From Chloroflexota bacterium (GTDB lineage: Bacteria > Chloroflexota > Anaerolineae > Anaerolineales > UBA4823): DNA of 8,016 nucleotides. Location: NCBI GenBank assembly GCA_030636125.1, contig DAOVXM010000101.1:1-8016 (forward strand). The letters are read 5' to 3'. Below are positions 1 through 6,578 of the stretch, one piece after another. The position numbers were made by a program, and so were the translations under genes. The notes beneath the pieces were generated by a model. The model had not been told where the DNA came from. It searched no databases and worked only from the letters and a program-made list of their open reading frames with translations. Positions within the stretch are counted from its first letter, which is position 1. Each line of letters opens with the position of its first letter.

Positions 1-1
1 C

Positions 2-1963
2 TATTTGACCGAGGAAGTCCTCAACAGACAGCCGGATGATATCCAAGGGTTTTTGCTTCAGACCTCCATCCTGGAACGACTGAGCGGCGATTTGTGCAAC
101 GCGGTCACCGGGCGTACCGACAGTCGTACCATGCTGGAACGACTGTTCAACGCCAACCTGTTCCTGATCCCCCTGGATGATGAGGGGCAATGGTATCGAT
201 ACCATCAATTATTTGCCGACTTACTGCATGACCGTCAAGAGACGCTCCAGGTAGCTAACACGGCCGGGCTTCACCAGCGCGCCAGCCATTGGTATGCCCA
301 GGAGGGTATGGTCAGCGAGGCCATCCAGCACGCACTGGCCGCGGGGGACTATGCCATGGCGGTGAACCTGATCGAAAGCCACGCCATGGATATGCTCATG
401 CAGTGGCACTTAAAAACAGTCGAGGGTTGGATGCGGTCGATCCCAACGGATTGGTGTGCGGCTAGCCCTAGAGCTAACCTGGCCTTCGCCTGGATGTATT
501 TGATGCGCGGAAACCCCGCACAGGCAGCTCCCTACCTGGAACGGTTGGGTACATTGTTCTCCGGCCCCCAGAATGGAGCCCAGACAGGTGTAACTGACCC
601 CTCACTTGAAGCCAGATGGCTTGCCTTGCAATCCATGCTGCTCAACGCGCATGGAAAACCAGTGGAGAGCATCCAGCTGGCCAAGCGGGCACTGGAGATC
701 GTGCCCCAGGAAGACGGACAGGTGCGCAGCATGATCTATCTGGGACTGGCCAACGCCTACCAGCAGTTGGACGATTATGACAATGCGGTGGGTGCTTTCC
801 AGAAGATCATCCAACACGGCCAGGCAGCGGGAAATTCTGTCACCGAACTGCTGGGAATTTCCGGCCTGGCTTTATTAGCCATCCAGCACGGACAATATCA
901 TTTTGCATTCGAGATAACCTCCCAGGGGATTGACCGGATTGAGCGCTCGGGCTCATTACCCCCCATCAGCACAGCCTTATATGGAGAGCTCGGCGTGATC
1001 TATTACCAGTGGCATCAGCTTGAACAGGCTCACAGTAATTTTATCCGCGCCATCCAGGTGAGCACCCTGAGCGGTTACAGTGACGCCGAGATTTACTACG
1101 GGGTGATCCTATCACGCCTCTTCCAAATAAAAGGAGACCTGGATGCCGCCGCCCGGGAGATCCAGAAAGCCGTCGACCTGATGCAGGTCGAAGCACCTGC
1201 CGCGGTTCGGGAAGAAGTCGAATCCCAGCAGGTTCGCATCTACCTTGCCCAGAATCGTCTCGCTGCTGCTGAGAGGGTGCTCAAAGGACATGGTTTCTCC
1301 TTTCGGGAAAAATTTACTTTCCCTGATCTCGCACCCGGCCAAAACATCACCCGACCGGTTGGCCTGCTGTACATCAGTGCCTTGCGCATCCTGCTGCACC
1401 GGGCCATCGTAAAGCATGAACTGGCTAGCTTGAAGCCGGGGATCGAGCTGGCCATCCGCCTGATCGAAGAAGCGCTTCTGCACGGATACATCCCCTTTGC
1501 GATTGAGACGCTCCTGCTGCGCGCCCAAATGCATGCCGCACTCGGGAACGACCAGGCCAGCAGGGGAGATTATATTCACGCCTTGGAATTGGCCGAGCCA
1601 GAAGAGTTCATTAGCATTTTCCTTGAAGAAGGACCCCTCGTTGTCGAGGCCCTGGCGGACATGCTAAAGCGGGGCGAGCTGGGGAATGTTCAACCGGATT
1701 ACGTCGAGAACATCTTGGAGGCTTTTTCCGGCCCGCAGCCGTCCGCAGGTGTTGAACCGGTGGGTCCGATAACAGCCTTAACCGAACGGGAACTGGACGT
1801 GCTGCGCTTGATGGCCGAGGGACTGAAATATGAGGAGATCGCCAAAAGGCTTTATATCTCCCTGAACACGGTACGCACCCACGTTAAAGCAATTTATGGC
1901 AAGCTTGACGTGAACAACCGCACCAAAGCTATTGAGATGGCAAAGCAACTGCATATACTGTAA
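2..1963 (+). CDS. LuxR/MalT-type (LAL) ATP-dependent transcriptional regulator, 5'-truncated by the window edge
   Basis: A large signal-responsive activator of the MalT/LAL (STAND) group; only its C-terminal 653 or so codons are present. The frame is open to base 2, and the TTG at 5 is probably an internal leucine, because YLTEEVLNRQPDDIQGFLLQTSIL matches the winged-helix segment that follows the NTPase domain in this family. Next comes the usual 'LFNANLFLIPLDDEGQWYRYHQLFADLL' block, then a long alanine- and leucine-rich TPR-like helical region (about residues 90-560) thought to sense ligand or partner. The last 61 residues (about 592-652) are a LuxR/GerE DNA-binding domain: LTERELDVLRLMAEGL, EEIAKRLYIS, NTVRTHVKAIYGKL, all key positions intact. 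Walker A and B motifs would lie upstream of the window. The inducer cannot be told from sequence. It may control the + strand genes downstream, but a strong terminator follows it. Family call is very sure; target is unknown. Confidence 0.93.
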   Translation, partial: YLTEEVLNRQPDDIQGFLLQTSILERLSGDLCNAVTGRTDSRTMLERLFNANLFLIPLDDEGQWYRYHQLFADLLHDRQETLQVANTAGLHQRASHWYAQEGMVSEAIQHALAAGDYAMAVNLIESHAMDMLMQWHLKTVEGWMRSIPTDWCAASPRANLAFAWMYLMRGNPAQAAPYLERLGTLFSGPQNGAQTGVTDPSLEARWLALQSMLLNAHGKPVESIQLAKRALEIVPQEDGQVRSMIYLGLANAYQQLDDYDNAVGAFQKIIQHGQAAGNSVTELLGISGLALLAIQHGQYHFAFEITSQGIDRIERSGSLPPISTALYGELGVIYYQWHQLEQAHSNFIRAIQVSTLSGYSDAEIYYGVILSRLFQIKGDLDAAAREIQKAVDLMQVEAPAAVREEVESQQVRIYLAQNRLAAAERVLKGHGFSFREKFTFPDLAPGQNITRPVGLLYISALRILLHRAIVKHELASLKPGIELAIRLIEEALLHGYIPFAIETLLLRAQMHAALGNDQASRGDYIHALELAEPEEFISIFLEEGPLVVEALADMLKRGELGNVQPDYVENILEAFSGPQPSAGVEPVGPITALTERELDVLRLMAEGLKYEEIAKRLYISLNTVRTHVKAIYGKLDVNNRTKAIEMAKQLHIL

Positions 1964-2000
1964 GCTCCCCTCCGAAGTTAAATCACATCATTATTCCAGT

Positions 2001-2034
2001 GCGGATCACATGAAAATGTGATCCGCGTTTGTTT
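2001..2034 (+). terminator. Rho-independent terminator after the LuxR-type gene
   Basis: A perfect 11-bp stem, GCGGATCACAT (2001-2011) pairing with ATGTGATCCGC (2016-2026), closes a GAAA tetraloop and is followed by GTTTGTTT. It lies 38 bp after the stop codon of the regulator. The tail is interrupted by one G, so termination may be incomplete. The GAAA (GNRA) loop adds RNA stability. Confidence 0.82.
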
Positions 2035-2090
2035 ATGCTTGGATATGATGACGGTGACTGAAAGATTTAGCTGCAAAGGAGCTGGACAGT

Positions 2091-2348
2091 ATGTACGACA
2101 TCTGTACCTACCAGATTGAGGTGCAAGGCCAGGTGGATGAGAAGGATCTCAATGCCATGAGCCCACTCCAGATGAGGGTAGTACGGGTGGATCTGGGAAG
2201 GACACTTTTCTCAGTCCACGCCGATCAGTCGGGCCTAATCGGGCTGATGCGCTACTTGCATGGACGGGGGATCGTGCTCTTGTCTGTGCTCTGTGAACGA
2301 TCAACTTTAACACGGTTATTCCCAGAAAATATTCGTGAGAATTCGTAA
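2091..2348 (+). CDS. Small conserved protein of unknown function (85 aa), LuxR-associated type
   Basis: An 85-residue soluble protein with no signal peptide or membrane segment. The start is well supported: AAAGGAG at 2075-2081 lies 9 nt before the ATG. The order is a beta-rich N-terminal half (YQIEVQGQVDEKDL, then MRVVRVDLGRTLFSVHADQ) and a helix-strand end (SGLIGLMRYLHGRGIVLLSV, residues about 43-66). The layout 'strand - DQ(S/A)xLxGLxxxLHxxGxxLLSV' recalls short proteins I have seen beside LAL/LuxR regulators in Chloroflexota genomes; this is memory, not a search. No catalytic motif is visible. Because a terminator separates it from the regulator, it probably has its own promoter or lives on read-through. 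It lies 68 bp ahead of the DUF4386-like gene with no clear terminator between, so co-transcription with that gene is possible. A small ligand-binding or protein-binding accessory is a guess only. Confidence 0.72.
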   Translation: MYDICTYQIEVQGQVDEKDLNAMSPLQMRVVRVDLGRTLFSVHADQSGLIGLMRYLHGRGIVLLSVLCERSTLTRLFPENIRENS

Positions 2349-2416
2349 ACTCCGTGAATATCTGTGTCCTATCAAAAACTACATAGGCAATCTACATAAG
2401 AATGAAGGAAAATAAA

Positions 2417-3196
2417 ATGTCGCCAACAACAATAAACCCGGAGACTAGTATCGGCAACGATGATTCTAGGTGGACAACGCTCTTTAAAATCGCCGGCGTA
2501 TCAGCCCTGCTCGCGGTAGCGCTTATCCCACTCCAGATCATCGTCTACGCCATCTGGGGGATACCTGAAACAGCCATCGAGAGCTTCACGCTATTTCAAG
2601 CCAATAAGCTAATTGGGCTCCTGGTCCTTGAATTCCTCTATCTTGTTAGCAATATTCTCAGCATCCCGATCTATCTCGCCCTCTACATGACTCTCAGAAG
2701 AGTGGATCAATCCGTCATGGCCATCGCTACGGTCCTGGGGCTTATTGCTATAGCAGTCGTCTTCGCCGCCAGGCCGACTTTCGATATGCTTTACCTCAGC
2801 GAACAATACGCAGCAGCAACCACAGAAGCACAGAGAGCGATCCTCCTGGCAGCAGGGGAGGCAAAGCTCGCTCTCGTATACGGCACTGCGCAACAAGTGC
2901 ATTACTTCCTCGGAGCCGTTGCCCTACTGTTAGTCTCAATTGTCATGCTGCGCAGCGATATCTTCAGCAGAACAACTGCTTATGTGGGCATTATTGCCAA
3001 TGTGCTCGTATTCGGTCTGTACGTGCCAACGATCGGTGTCTACCTCTCCATTTTTTCGGTCTTTCCCTTTTTGACGCTATGGTTAATCTTGATCGGTCGC
3101 AGGTTTTTACAGCTAGGATCTCGACAAAATGAGGTACCCCCAAGGAACGATGTTGTACCCGAGACCCGCTTGCGGGCGAAAAAGGAAGGGGTATAA
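2417..3196 (+). CDS. DUF4386-family integral membrane protein
   Basis: A 259-residue membrane protein with about six hydrophobic helices (roughly residues 23-46, 65-92, 98-118, 158-178, 187-206 and 208-228) and a charged, probably cytoplasmic tail (RRFLQLGSRQNEVPPRNDVVPETRLRAKKEGV). The pattern, with the long loop after helix 3 (RPTFDMLYLSEQYAAATTEAQRAILLAAGEA) and the following 'YGTAQQVHYFLGAVALLLVSIVML', fits the DUF4386 family, whose function is unknown. A longer frame starts at an ATG at 2402, but that ATG has no ribosome binding site. The ATG at 2417 has AAGGA at 2405-2409 with a 7-nt gap, so I chose it. Only 3 nt separate its stop from the next start, and its last codons carry the next gene's ribosome binding site (AAGGAAGGGG, 3182-3191), so the pair is almost surely one transcript and translationally coupled. 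This suggests a membrane partner or anchor for the flavodoxin protein, by context only. Confidence 0.8.
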   Translation: MSPTTINPETSIGNDDSRWTTLFKIAGVSALLAVALIPLQIIVYAIWGIPETAIESFTLFQANKLIGLLVLEFLYLVSNILSIPIYLALYMTLRRVDQSVMAIATVLGLIAIAVVFAARPTFDMLYLSEQYAAATTEAQRAILLAAGEAKLALVYGTAQQVHYFLGAVALLLVSIVMLRSDIFSRTTAYVGIIANVLVFGLYVPTIGVYLSIFSVFPFLTLWLILIGRRFLQLGSRQNEVPPRNDVVPETRLRAKKEGV

Positions 3197-3199
3197 ACG

Positions 3200-3850
3200 A
3201 TGACCCAAACCAGTACCAGCCGCCGGCGCTTTCTCAAAACAGGCTGCCTCACCGTGGCAGCCGCGGGCCTGACAGTCTGCGGTGTCAGCCTGGTCGCCCC
3301 TGACCCACCCCCTATTGATACACCATCCTTTAGCTATGGAGGAAACACCATGAACAACCGCCTTTTAGTCACCTATGCCACCTACGCCGGATCTACCGTC
3401 GATGTAGCCGCTGCAATCGGCGATACACTCGCTACCAGCGGCTTTTCCGTGGATGTCAAGCCCATCCAAGAAAATCCGCAAGTCGATGGCTACCAGGCTG
3501 TGCTGATCGGCAGCGCCGTCCAGCATGCTAACTGGCTGCCCGAAGCGATCGATTTTATTAAATCCAACCAGGATGCTCTCAGCCGCTTGCCGATGGCACT
3601 GTTCTGCGTCCACATTCAAAATACGGGGAATGACCAGACCAGTCGGGTGAACCGCTTGGCTTACCTGGACGAGGTGCGCCCGTTCGTGCGGCCTATCGCG
3701 GAGGGATTTTTCGCAGGCAAGTTTGACCGCCGCGGCGCCGAGCTGCTCCTGCCAGGATTCCTACCCCGACTCGTCCCGCCATTGGATTTTCGCAATTGGG
3801 GTAAAATCCGCGCCTGGGCCGAAAGCATCCACCCGCTGCTGCTTCAGTAG
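3200..3850 (+). CDS. Tat-signal flavodoxin-domain protein (HemG-like / Flavodoxin_5 type)
   Basis: A 216-residue protein with two parts. Residues 1-50 are a twin-arginine leader: TSRRRFLK (R8, R9), then a hydrophobic stretch TVAAAGLTVCGVSLVA and a Pro/Ser-rich linker. Residues 53-216 are a flavodoxin fold: first strand plus FMN-phosphate loop RLLVTYATYAGST (54-66), second-strand block GYQAVLIGSAVQHANWLPEAIDFI (about 98-120), a long middle loop, and a C-terminal helix RNWGKIRAWAESIHP. This matches flavodoxin-like proteins related to menaquinone-dependent protoporphyrinogen oxidase (HemG), which bind FMN and carry electrons to or from quinones. An actual HemG role is unproven; no other haem gene is nearby. 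A cysteine sits in the hydrophobic stretch (LTVC), but V at -1 makes it a poor lipobox. An internal ATG at 3350 with its own ribosome binding site could yield a 166-residue cytoplasmic form. It is the second gene of the pair with the DUF4386 protein. Confidence 0.85.
   Translation: MTQTSTSRRRFLKTGCLTVAAAGLTVCGVSLVAPDPPPIDTPSFSYGGNTMNNRLLVTYATYAGSTVDVAAAIGDTLATSGFSVDVKPIQENPQVDGYQAVLIGSAVQHANWLPEAIDFIKSNQDALSRLPMALFCVHIQNTGNDQTSRVNRLAYLDEVRPFVRPIAEGFFAGKFDRRGAELLLPGFLPRLVPPLDFRNWGKIRAWAESIHPLLLQ
3338..3352 (+). promoter_or_regulatory. Internal ribosome binding site and alternative ATG inside the flavodoxin gene
   Basis: GGAGGA (3338-3343) lies 6 nt before the in-frame ATG at 3350 (codon 51), precisely at the junction between the Tat leader and the flavodoxin fold. 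Translation from it would give MNNRLLVTYATYAGST..., a normal flavodoxin N-terminus. The first start at 3200 also has a good site, so both may be used. Confidence 0.5.
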
Positions 3851-4029
3851 ACTTTACTGGAAGGTAAACCATCCCTGCTCGGTACGATTGTGCACCTTAC
3901 GCTTTGTCAAAAGCATTGGAACAAATTCCCCCTAACCCCTAATCCGCCCACCGGATCAAACCCAACCTGGGTCACCAGATACCCGGCAGTAAGCGGTAGA
4001 GAACCTGCTCTGCATATTCTTTGTACTCG
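3851..4029. other. Convergent intergenic gap between flavodoxin and phosphotransferase genes
   Basis: This 179-bp stretch separates two genes that end toward each other. I see no convincing terminator hairpin (only a 5-bp TTTAC/GTAAA stem near 3852-3867) and no complete gene. Its right part (3972-4031) holds a short minus-strand open stretch described separately. Confidence 0.6.
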
Positions 4030-4052
4030 TCATGTTTGCCTCTCCAGTATCT
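3972..4052 (-). pseudogene. Possible C-terminal remnant of an isoprenylcysteine-methyltransferase-like gene
   Basis: On the minus strand, in the frame +1 to the phosphotransferase gene, a short open stretch reads RYWRGKHDEYKEYAEQVLYRLLPGIW and stops at TGA (3972-3974). Its last 19 codons lie outside the neighbouring gene. The pattern 'DEYxEYxxxVxYRLLPGIW' resembles the C-terminal end of isoprenylcysteine carboxyl methyltransferase (ICMT)-like membrane methyltransferases. No start and no membrane helices are present, so if the match is real the gene is a remnant left after a deletion. An ATG (4031-4033) overlaps the stop of the phosphotransferase as ATGA and has GGAGAGG just upstream, as in a coupled downstream gene, but its frame ends after about 25 codons and is not the frame of the remnant. 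Only about 20 residues support this call. Confidence 0.33.
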
Positions 4053-6408
4053 CTACCTTCCCCTGCCCTCCATCGATGCGCACCATGTCGCCGGTCTTGA
4101 GGCGCATGGTGGCATCACCACAGTTAACCACCGCGGGGATTCCCATCTCACGCGCCACGATCGCCGCGTGGGAGAGTGGCGCACCAATATCAGTTACAAT
4201 GCCCCCCAGGCGAGGAAAGAGCAGGGTCCAACCAATATTGGTTTGCGAGGTCACCAAAATCTCGCCTGGTTGCAGCTTTGCCCCTTCGTCTGGGCTCTTC
4301 ATGCAGCGCACCACTCCCTCGACCTGTCCAGCCGAACCCGGCATACCCAGGATCACATTTTCGCGGGGAGGTTTCAGGGTTAGCTGCTGGAGATACCCGT
4401 GAGAATCAAAGACGCTACTGCTGCGTTGCGGATCTTGCGCCCACTGGAAGGGATCGAAGCGTCCCCTGATAATTAACGGGTAGGACGGCAGGCTTTTATA
4501 TCGTTCGTAGGTCTGCTGCCGCGCGGGGATATAAGCCGTGTGTGCATCTTTACCATCCAGCAGGTCAAGCAGCTCTTCGATCGTCAGGAAAAAAGCGCCC
4601 TCCCCAATTCCCGTCAGTTCGCTTACGCGCAGCGCCCAGGTGCGAGCCACCCAGACCATGCGGGTTGTCTCCGAACGCACAGCTTCTCGTTTGCGTATGG
4701 CACTGGCAGCCCGTTCCAGGCGCTGCCCTATCGACTTAACCTTGCGTGGATAGCGCCCTTTGAATCGCTCCCAGGCCGCCTCGTATTTAGCGCGCTGCGT
4801 TGCCAGTAGTGCTTCCCCATCTACCGCTGATCGGGAGAATTCAGCCAACTGGTAGTCCAACCAGTCCGGGTCCTCGAGAGGCCTTGGGATGGAGGTCTCC
4901 ATTTCGAGCGCACCCCGGTGCCCCCATGCCTCCAGGTACGCTTCACGGCTTATCTCACCACGAGTCACCTTTGCCAGGCCCAGCAATGGTCCCAAGCTTG
5001 GCAGCAGCTCACTCTCGCTGCTGACGTTCGACAGCAATGCATCTGCGTCCTGCGCGCCAACCAGCTCGATCAGCTCGCGACGCAGCCTGCCGCTAAGCTC
5101 TCCAGCTTGCCAGGCTGTCGCGATAACTTTCCAGAACGCCTGAATGCTATAGGGCAAAATCTCGTCAGTTAGCAGCGCAGCCAACTCGTCCCTGCTCTCT
5201 ATGGCCTGGATGCGCTGGCAGGTCTCCCGGCACCATACTGGGTTCTCGCCAAGGAAAACCTCCAGGTTTTTTAAGCCATCCTTTTGTTTCTTACGCATGC
5301 GCAGGGCATTGGGCAGGATGGAAAAGAAGTTCACCCCCGGTAGAGGCACCATATATTGATCCATGTTCTCCATGTACTCATCGCGCACACCGCCCATTTC
5401 CCTATTCAGGTCTTCAATATTCCGGCCCAAGGCGCGCATCATGGTGGCAAATACAGTGATATTCTGGTATGGGCGACCGCCGATATTACCAGTCGAGGAG
5501 TATCCGGGAACAATGTTCAGTTCGTCAAACATTGTTCTCACCAAGGACCATGTGAAAGGCGTCATCACTACAGACATCGCCTCGCCAATATTGACGCATG
5601 ACCAGACATAATCCCCAGTCAGGCTGTCATTCCACTCGCCATTGATAGGGTTGAACCCTTGCAGGGTGGTAATCGGCCGGGATTGCAGCAAATACACCTT
5701 TTTTTCAGCGATAGCCCACTCGATATCCTGCGGCCCTCCCAGCTCTCGCTCGACGCGTTTAGCCAGCTTGAAGAGTGCCTTTGCATAGCGCTTCAGCTCG
5801 GCTGGACCCTCATAGCGGCCGCGTGGTCTCTCCAGAGTAAAGGTGTACGGCTGCAGCTCACCAGCCACCAGCCCTTCACCGCTTCCATGCACATAATTGC
5901 CGCTCATCACACTACGGCTGCCCGTAAGCGGGTCCACCGTGAAGAGCACCCCTGAAATATCCGCTGGGATCATAGGCTGGATGACGACCGCCATATCCTG
6001 GGAACCCTCCAGGTTTTGCGCCTGACTATAAGCCTCCACCCGTTCGGAATGGCGCGACCCCCGCACGGTGTGTATGGCCTGGCGTACTTCATCATCATCG
6101 CTTACGCCCAATACCGTCTCGAACTCCCCAGCGAAGGAAGCCCCCGCCGAGTCTTCGCCCAAAGCAGACGAACGGACCGCAAAGGGGGCTCTCTCCTGCG
6201 CCCTACCTAAGCGCGCCAGCTGCGCCCGTATCTCCTGCCAGGCCCCTGCTTTCAACTCGTCGCCGGCAAAGGCCTCTGGCAAAATAACGAAACCGTCCGG
6301 CACAGGGTAGCCGGCCTGGTAGAGCCTGGCCAGCGTGGCACCTTTGCCTCCGGCAGAAGACCACTCATCCGCTGCCAATTCACTGAACGATCGCACTGCA
6401 TTTAGCAT
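4030..6408 (-). CDS. PEP/pyruvate-binding (PPDK_N) and phosphohistidine-domain phosphotransferase, rifampicin phosphotransferase-like
   Basis: A 792-residue ATP-dependent dikinase-type enzyme of the cytoplasm. Residues 1-250 are the PPDK_N ATP-grasp domain: AGGKGATLARLYQAGYPVPDGFVI (K22), FAVRSSALGEDSAGASFAG (R79), IPADISGVLFTVDP, GEGLVAG, DIEWAI (E230) and LLQSRPI (Q242, R244). The middle (about 259-680, from WNDSLTGDYVWSCVNIGEAMSVVMTPFTWSLV) is mainly helical. Residues 682-792 are the swivelling domain with GMPGSAGQVEG and DIGAPLSHAAIVAREMGIPAVV; H747 should be the phosphorylated histidine. The C-terminal PEP-binding barrel of true PEP synthase is absent, so PEP/pyruvate interconversion is unlikely. 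The order ATP domain, helical substrate domain, His domain is that of rifampicin phosphotransferase, which passes the beta phosphate of ATP to a substrate hydroxyl; the true substrate here is unknown. Start choice is uncertain: ATGs at 6450, 6432 and 6408 and a GTG at 6423 are in frame. I prefer 6408, because family proteins begin just before VRSFSEL and a TATAAT lies 6 nt upstream. The alternatives add at most 14 residues. Confidence 0.87.
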   Translation of the reverse strand: MLNAVRSFSELAADEWSSAGGKGATLARLYQAGYPVPDGFVILPEAFAGDELKAGAWQEIRAQLARLGRAQERAPFAVRSSALGEDSAGASFAGEFETVLGVSDDDEVRQAIHTVRGSRHSERVEAYSQAQNLEGSQDMAVVIQPMIPADISGVLFTVDPLTGSRSVMSGNYVHGSGEGLVAGELQPYTFTLERPRGRYEGPAELKRYAKALFKLAKRVERELGGPQDIEWAIAEKKVYLLQSRPITTLQGFNPINGEWNDSLTGDYVWSCVNIGEAMSVVMTPFTWSLVRTMFDELNIVPGYSSTGNIGGRPYQNITVFATMMRALGRNIEDLNREMGGVRDEYMENMDQYMVPLPGVNFFSILPNALRMRKKQKDGLKNLEVFLGENPVWCRETCQRIQAIESRDELAALLTDEILPYSIQAFWKVIATAWQAGELSGRLRRELIELVGAQDADALLSNVSSESELLPSLGPLLGLAKVTRGEISREAYLEAWGHRGALEMETSIPRPLEDPDWLDYQLAEFSRSAVDGEALLATQRAKYEAAWERFKGRYPRKVKSIGQRLERAASAIRKREAVRSETTRMVWVARTWALRVSELTGIGEGAFFLTIEELLDLLDGKDAHTAYIPARQQTYERYKSLPSYPLIIRGRFDPFQWAQDPQRSSSVFDSHGYLQQLTLKPPRENVILGMPGSAGQVEGVVRCMKSPDEGAKLQPGEILVTSQTNIGWTLLFPRLGGIVTDIGAPLSHAAIVAREMGIPAVVNCGDATMRLKTGDMVRIDGGQGKVEILERQT

Positions 6409-6414
6409 TTCTCC

Positions 6415-6420
6415 ATTATA
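6415..6420 (-). promoter_or_regulatory. Candidate -10 box (TATAAT) for a leaderless phosphotransferase transcript
   Basis: On the minus strand a perfect TATAAT is followed by 6 nt (GGAGAA) and then the ATG at 6408, so the A of that ATG would be position +1. No good -35 box is seen 16-18 bp upstream (CGAGCG at 6438-6443), which weakens the call. The longer reading frame runs through this box, so it could be chance. Confidence 0.4.
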
Positions 6421-6481
6421 CACAATCTGCATACCTCCGCTCGGTAACATTTAATTTTGAACGGACACAGGATCCGGGTTA

Positions 6482-6578
6482 AGACCTGACGGGTTTCTAC
6501 AATGATCTTTGACCGGCATCAAGCCTGTTCTTGATCAGATTTTTGATAGGATGGTACCGATTAAAACCCGTCAGGTCT
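6482..6578. repeat. 97-bp element bounded by perfect 15-bp inverted repeats
   Basis: AGACCTGACGGGTTT (6482-6496) is the exact reverse complement of AAACCCGTCAGGTCT (6564-6578). Between the arms are 67 bp holding a smaller hairpin, ATCAAG (6518-6523) with CTTGAT (6530-6535), and a run of T. GGTT occurs directly outside both ends (6477-6480 and 6579-6582), a possible but very short target duplication. The form fits a small non-autonomous (MITE- or REP-like) element or an RNA cruciform structure. Related CCTGAC-GGTTT / AACC-GTCAGG repeats seem familiar from Chloroflexota intergenic DNA, but that is memory only. It lies between the phosphotransferase start and the A+T-richer region to the right. 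Confidence 0.65.

Noticed and set aside
5..7. TTG as the true start of the LuxR-type protein
   Set aside because: The frame is open upstream and the sequence begins in the middle of a known family segment, so the gene starts outside the window.
1112..1579. 155-codon minus-strand frame inside the LuxR-type gene
   Set aside because: Antisense shadow of the TPR region, with no start signal or domain.
2044..2049. TATGAT as a -10 box for the 85-residue gene
   Set aside because: No -35 box at 16-18 bp; the expected place falls inside the terminator stem.
2402..2416. ATG at 2402 as start of the DUF4386 protein
   Set aside because: It has no ribosome binding site, while AAGGA inside these codons is correctly placed for the ATG at 2417.
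3852..3867. TTTAC/GTAAA hairpin as terminator of the flavodoxin gene
   Set aside because: Only 5 A+T-rich base pairs and no following T-run.
3890..4402. 170-codon + strand frame crossing into the phosphotransferase gene
   Set aside because: Mostly antisense to a well-supported gene; the protein is rich in Pro, Ser and Cys with no domain pattern.
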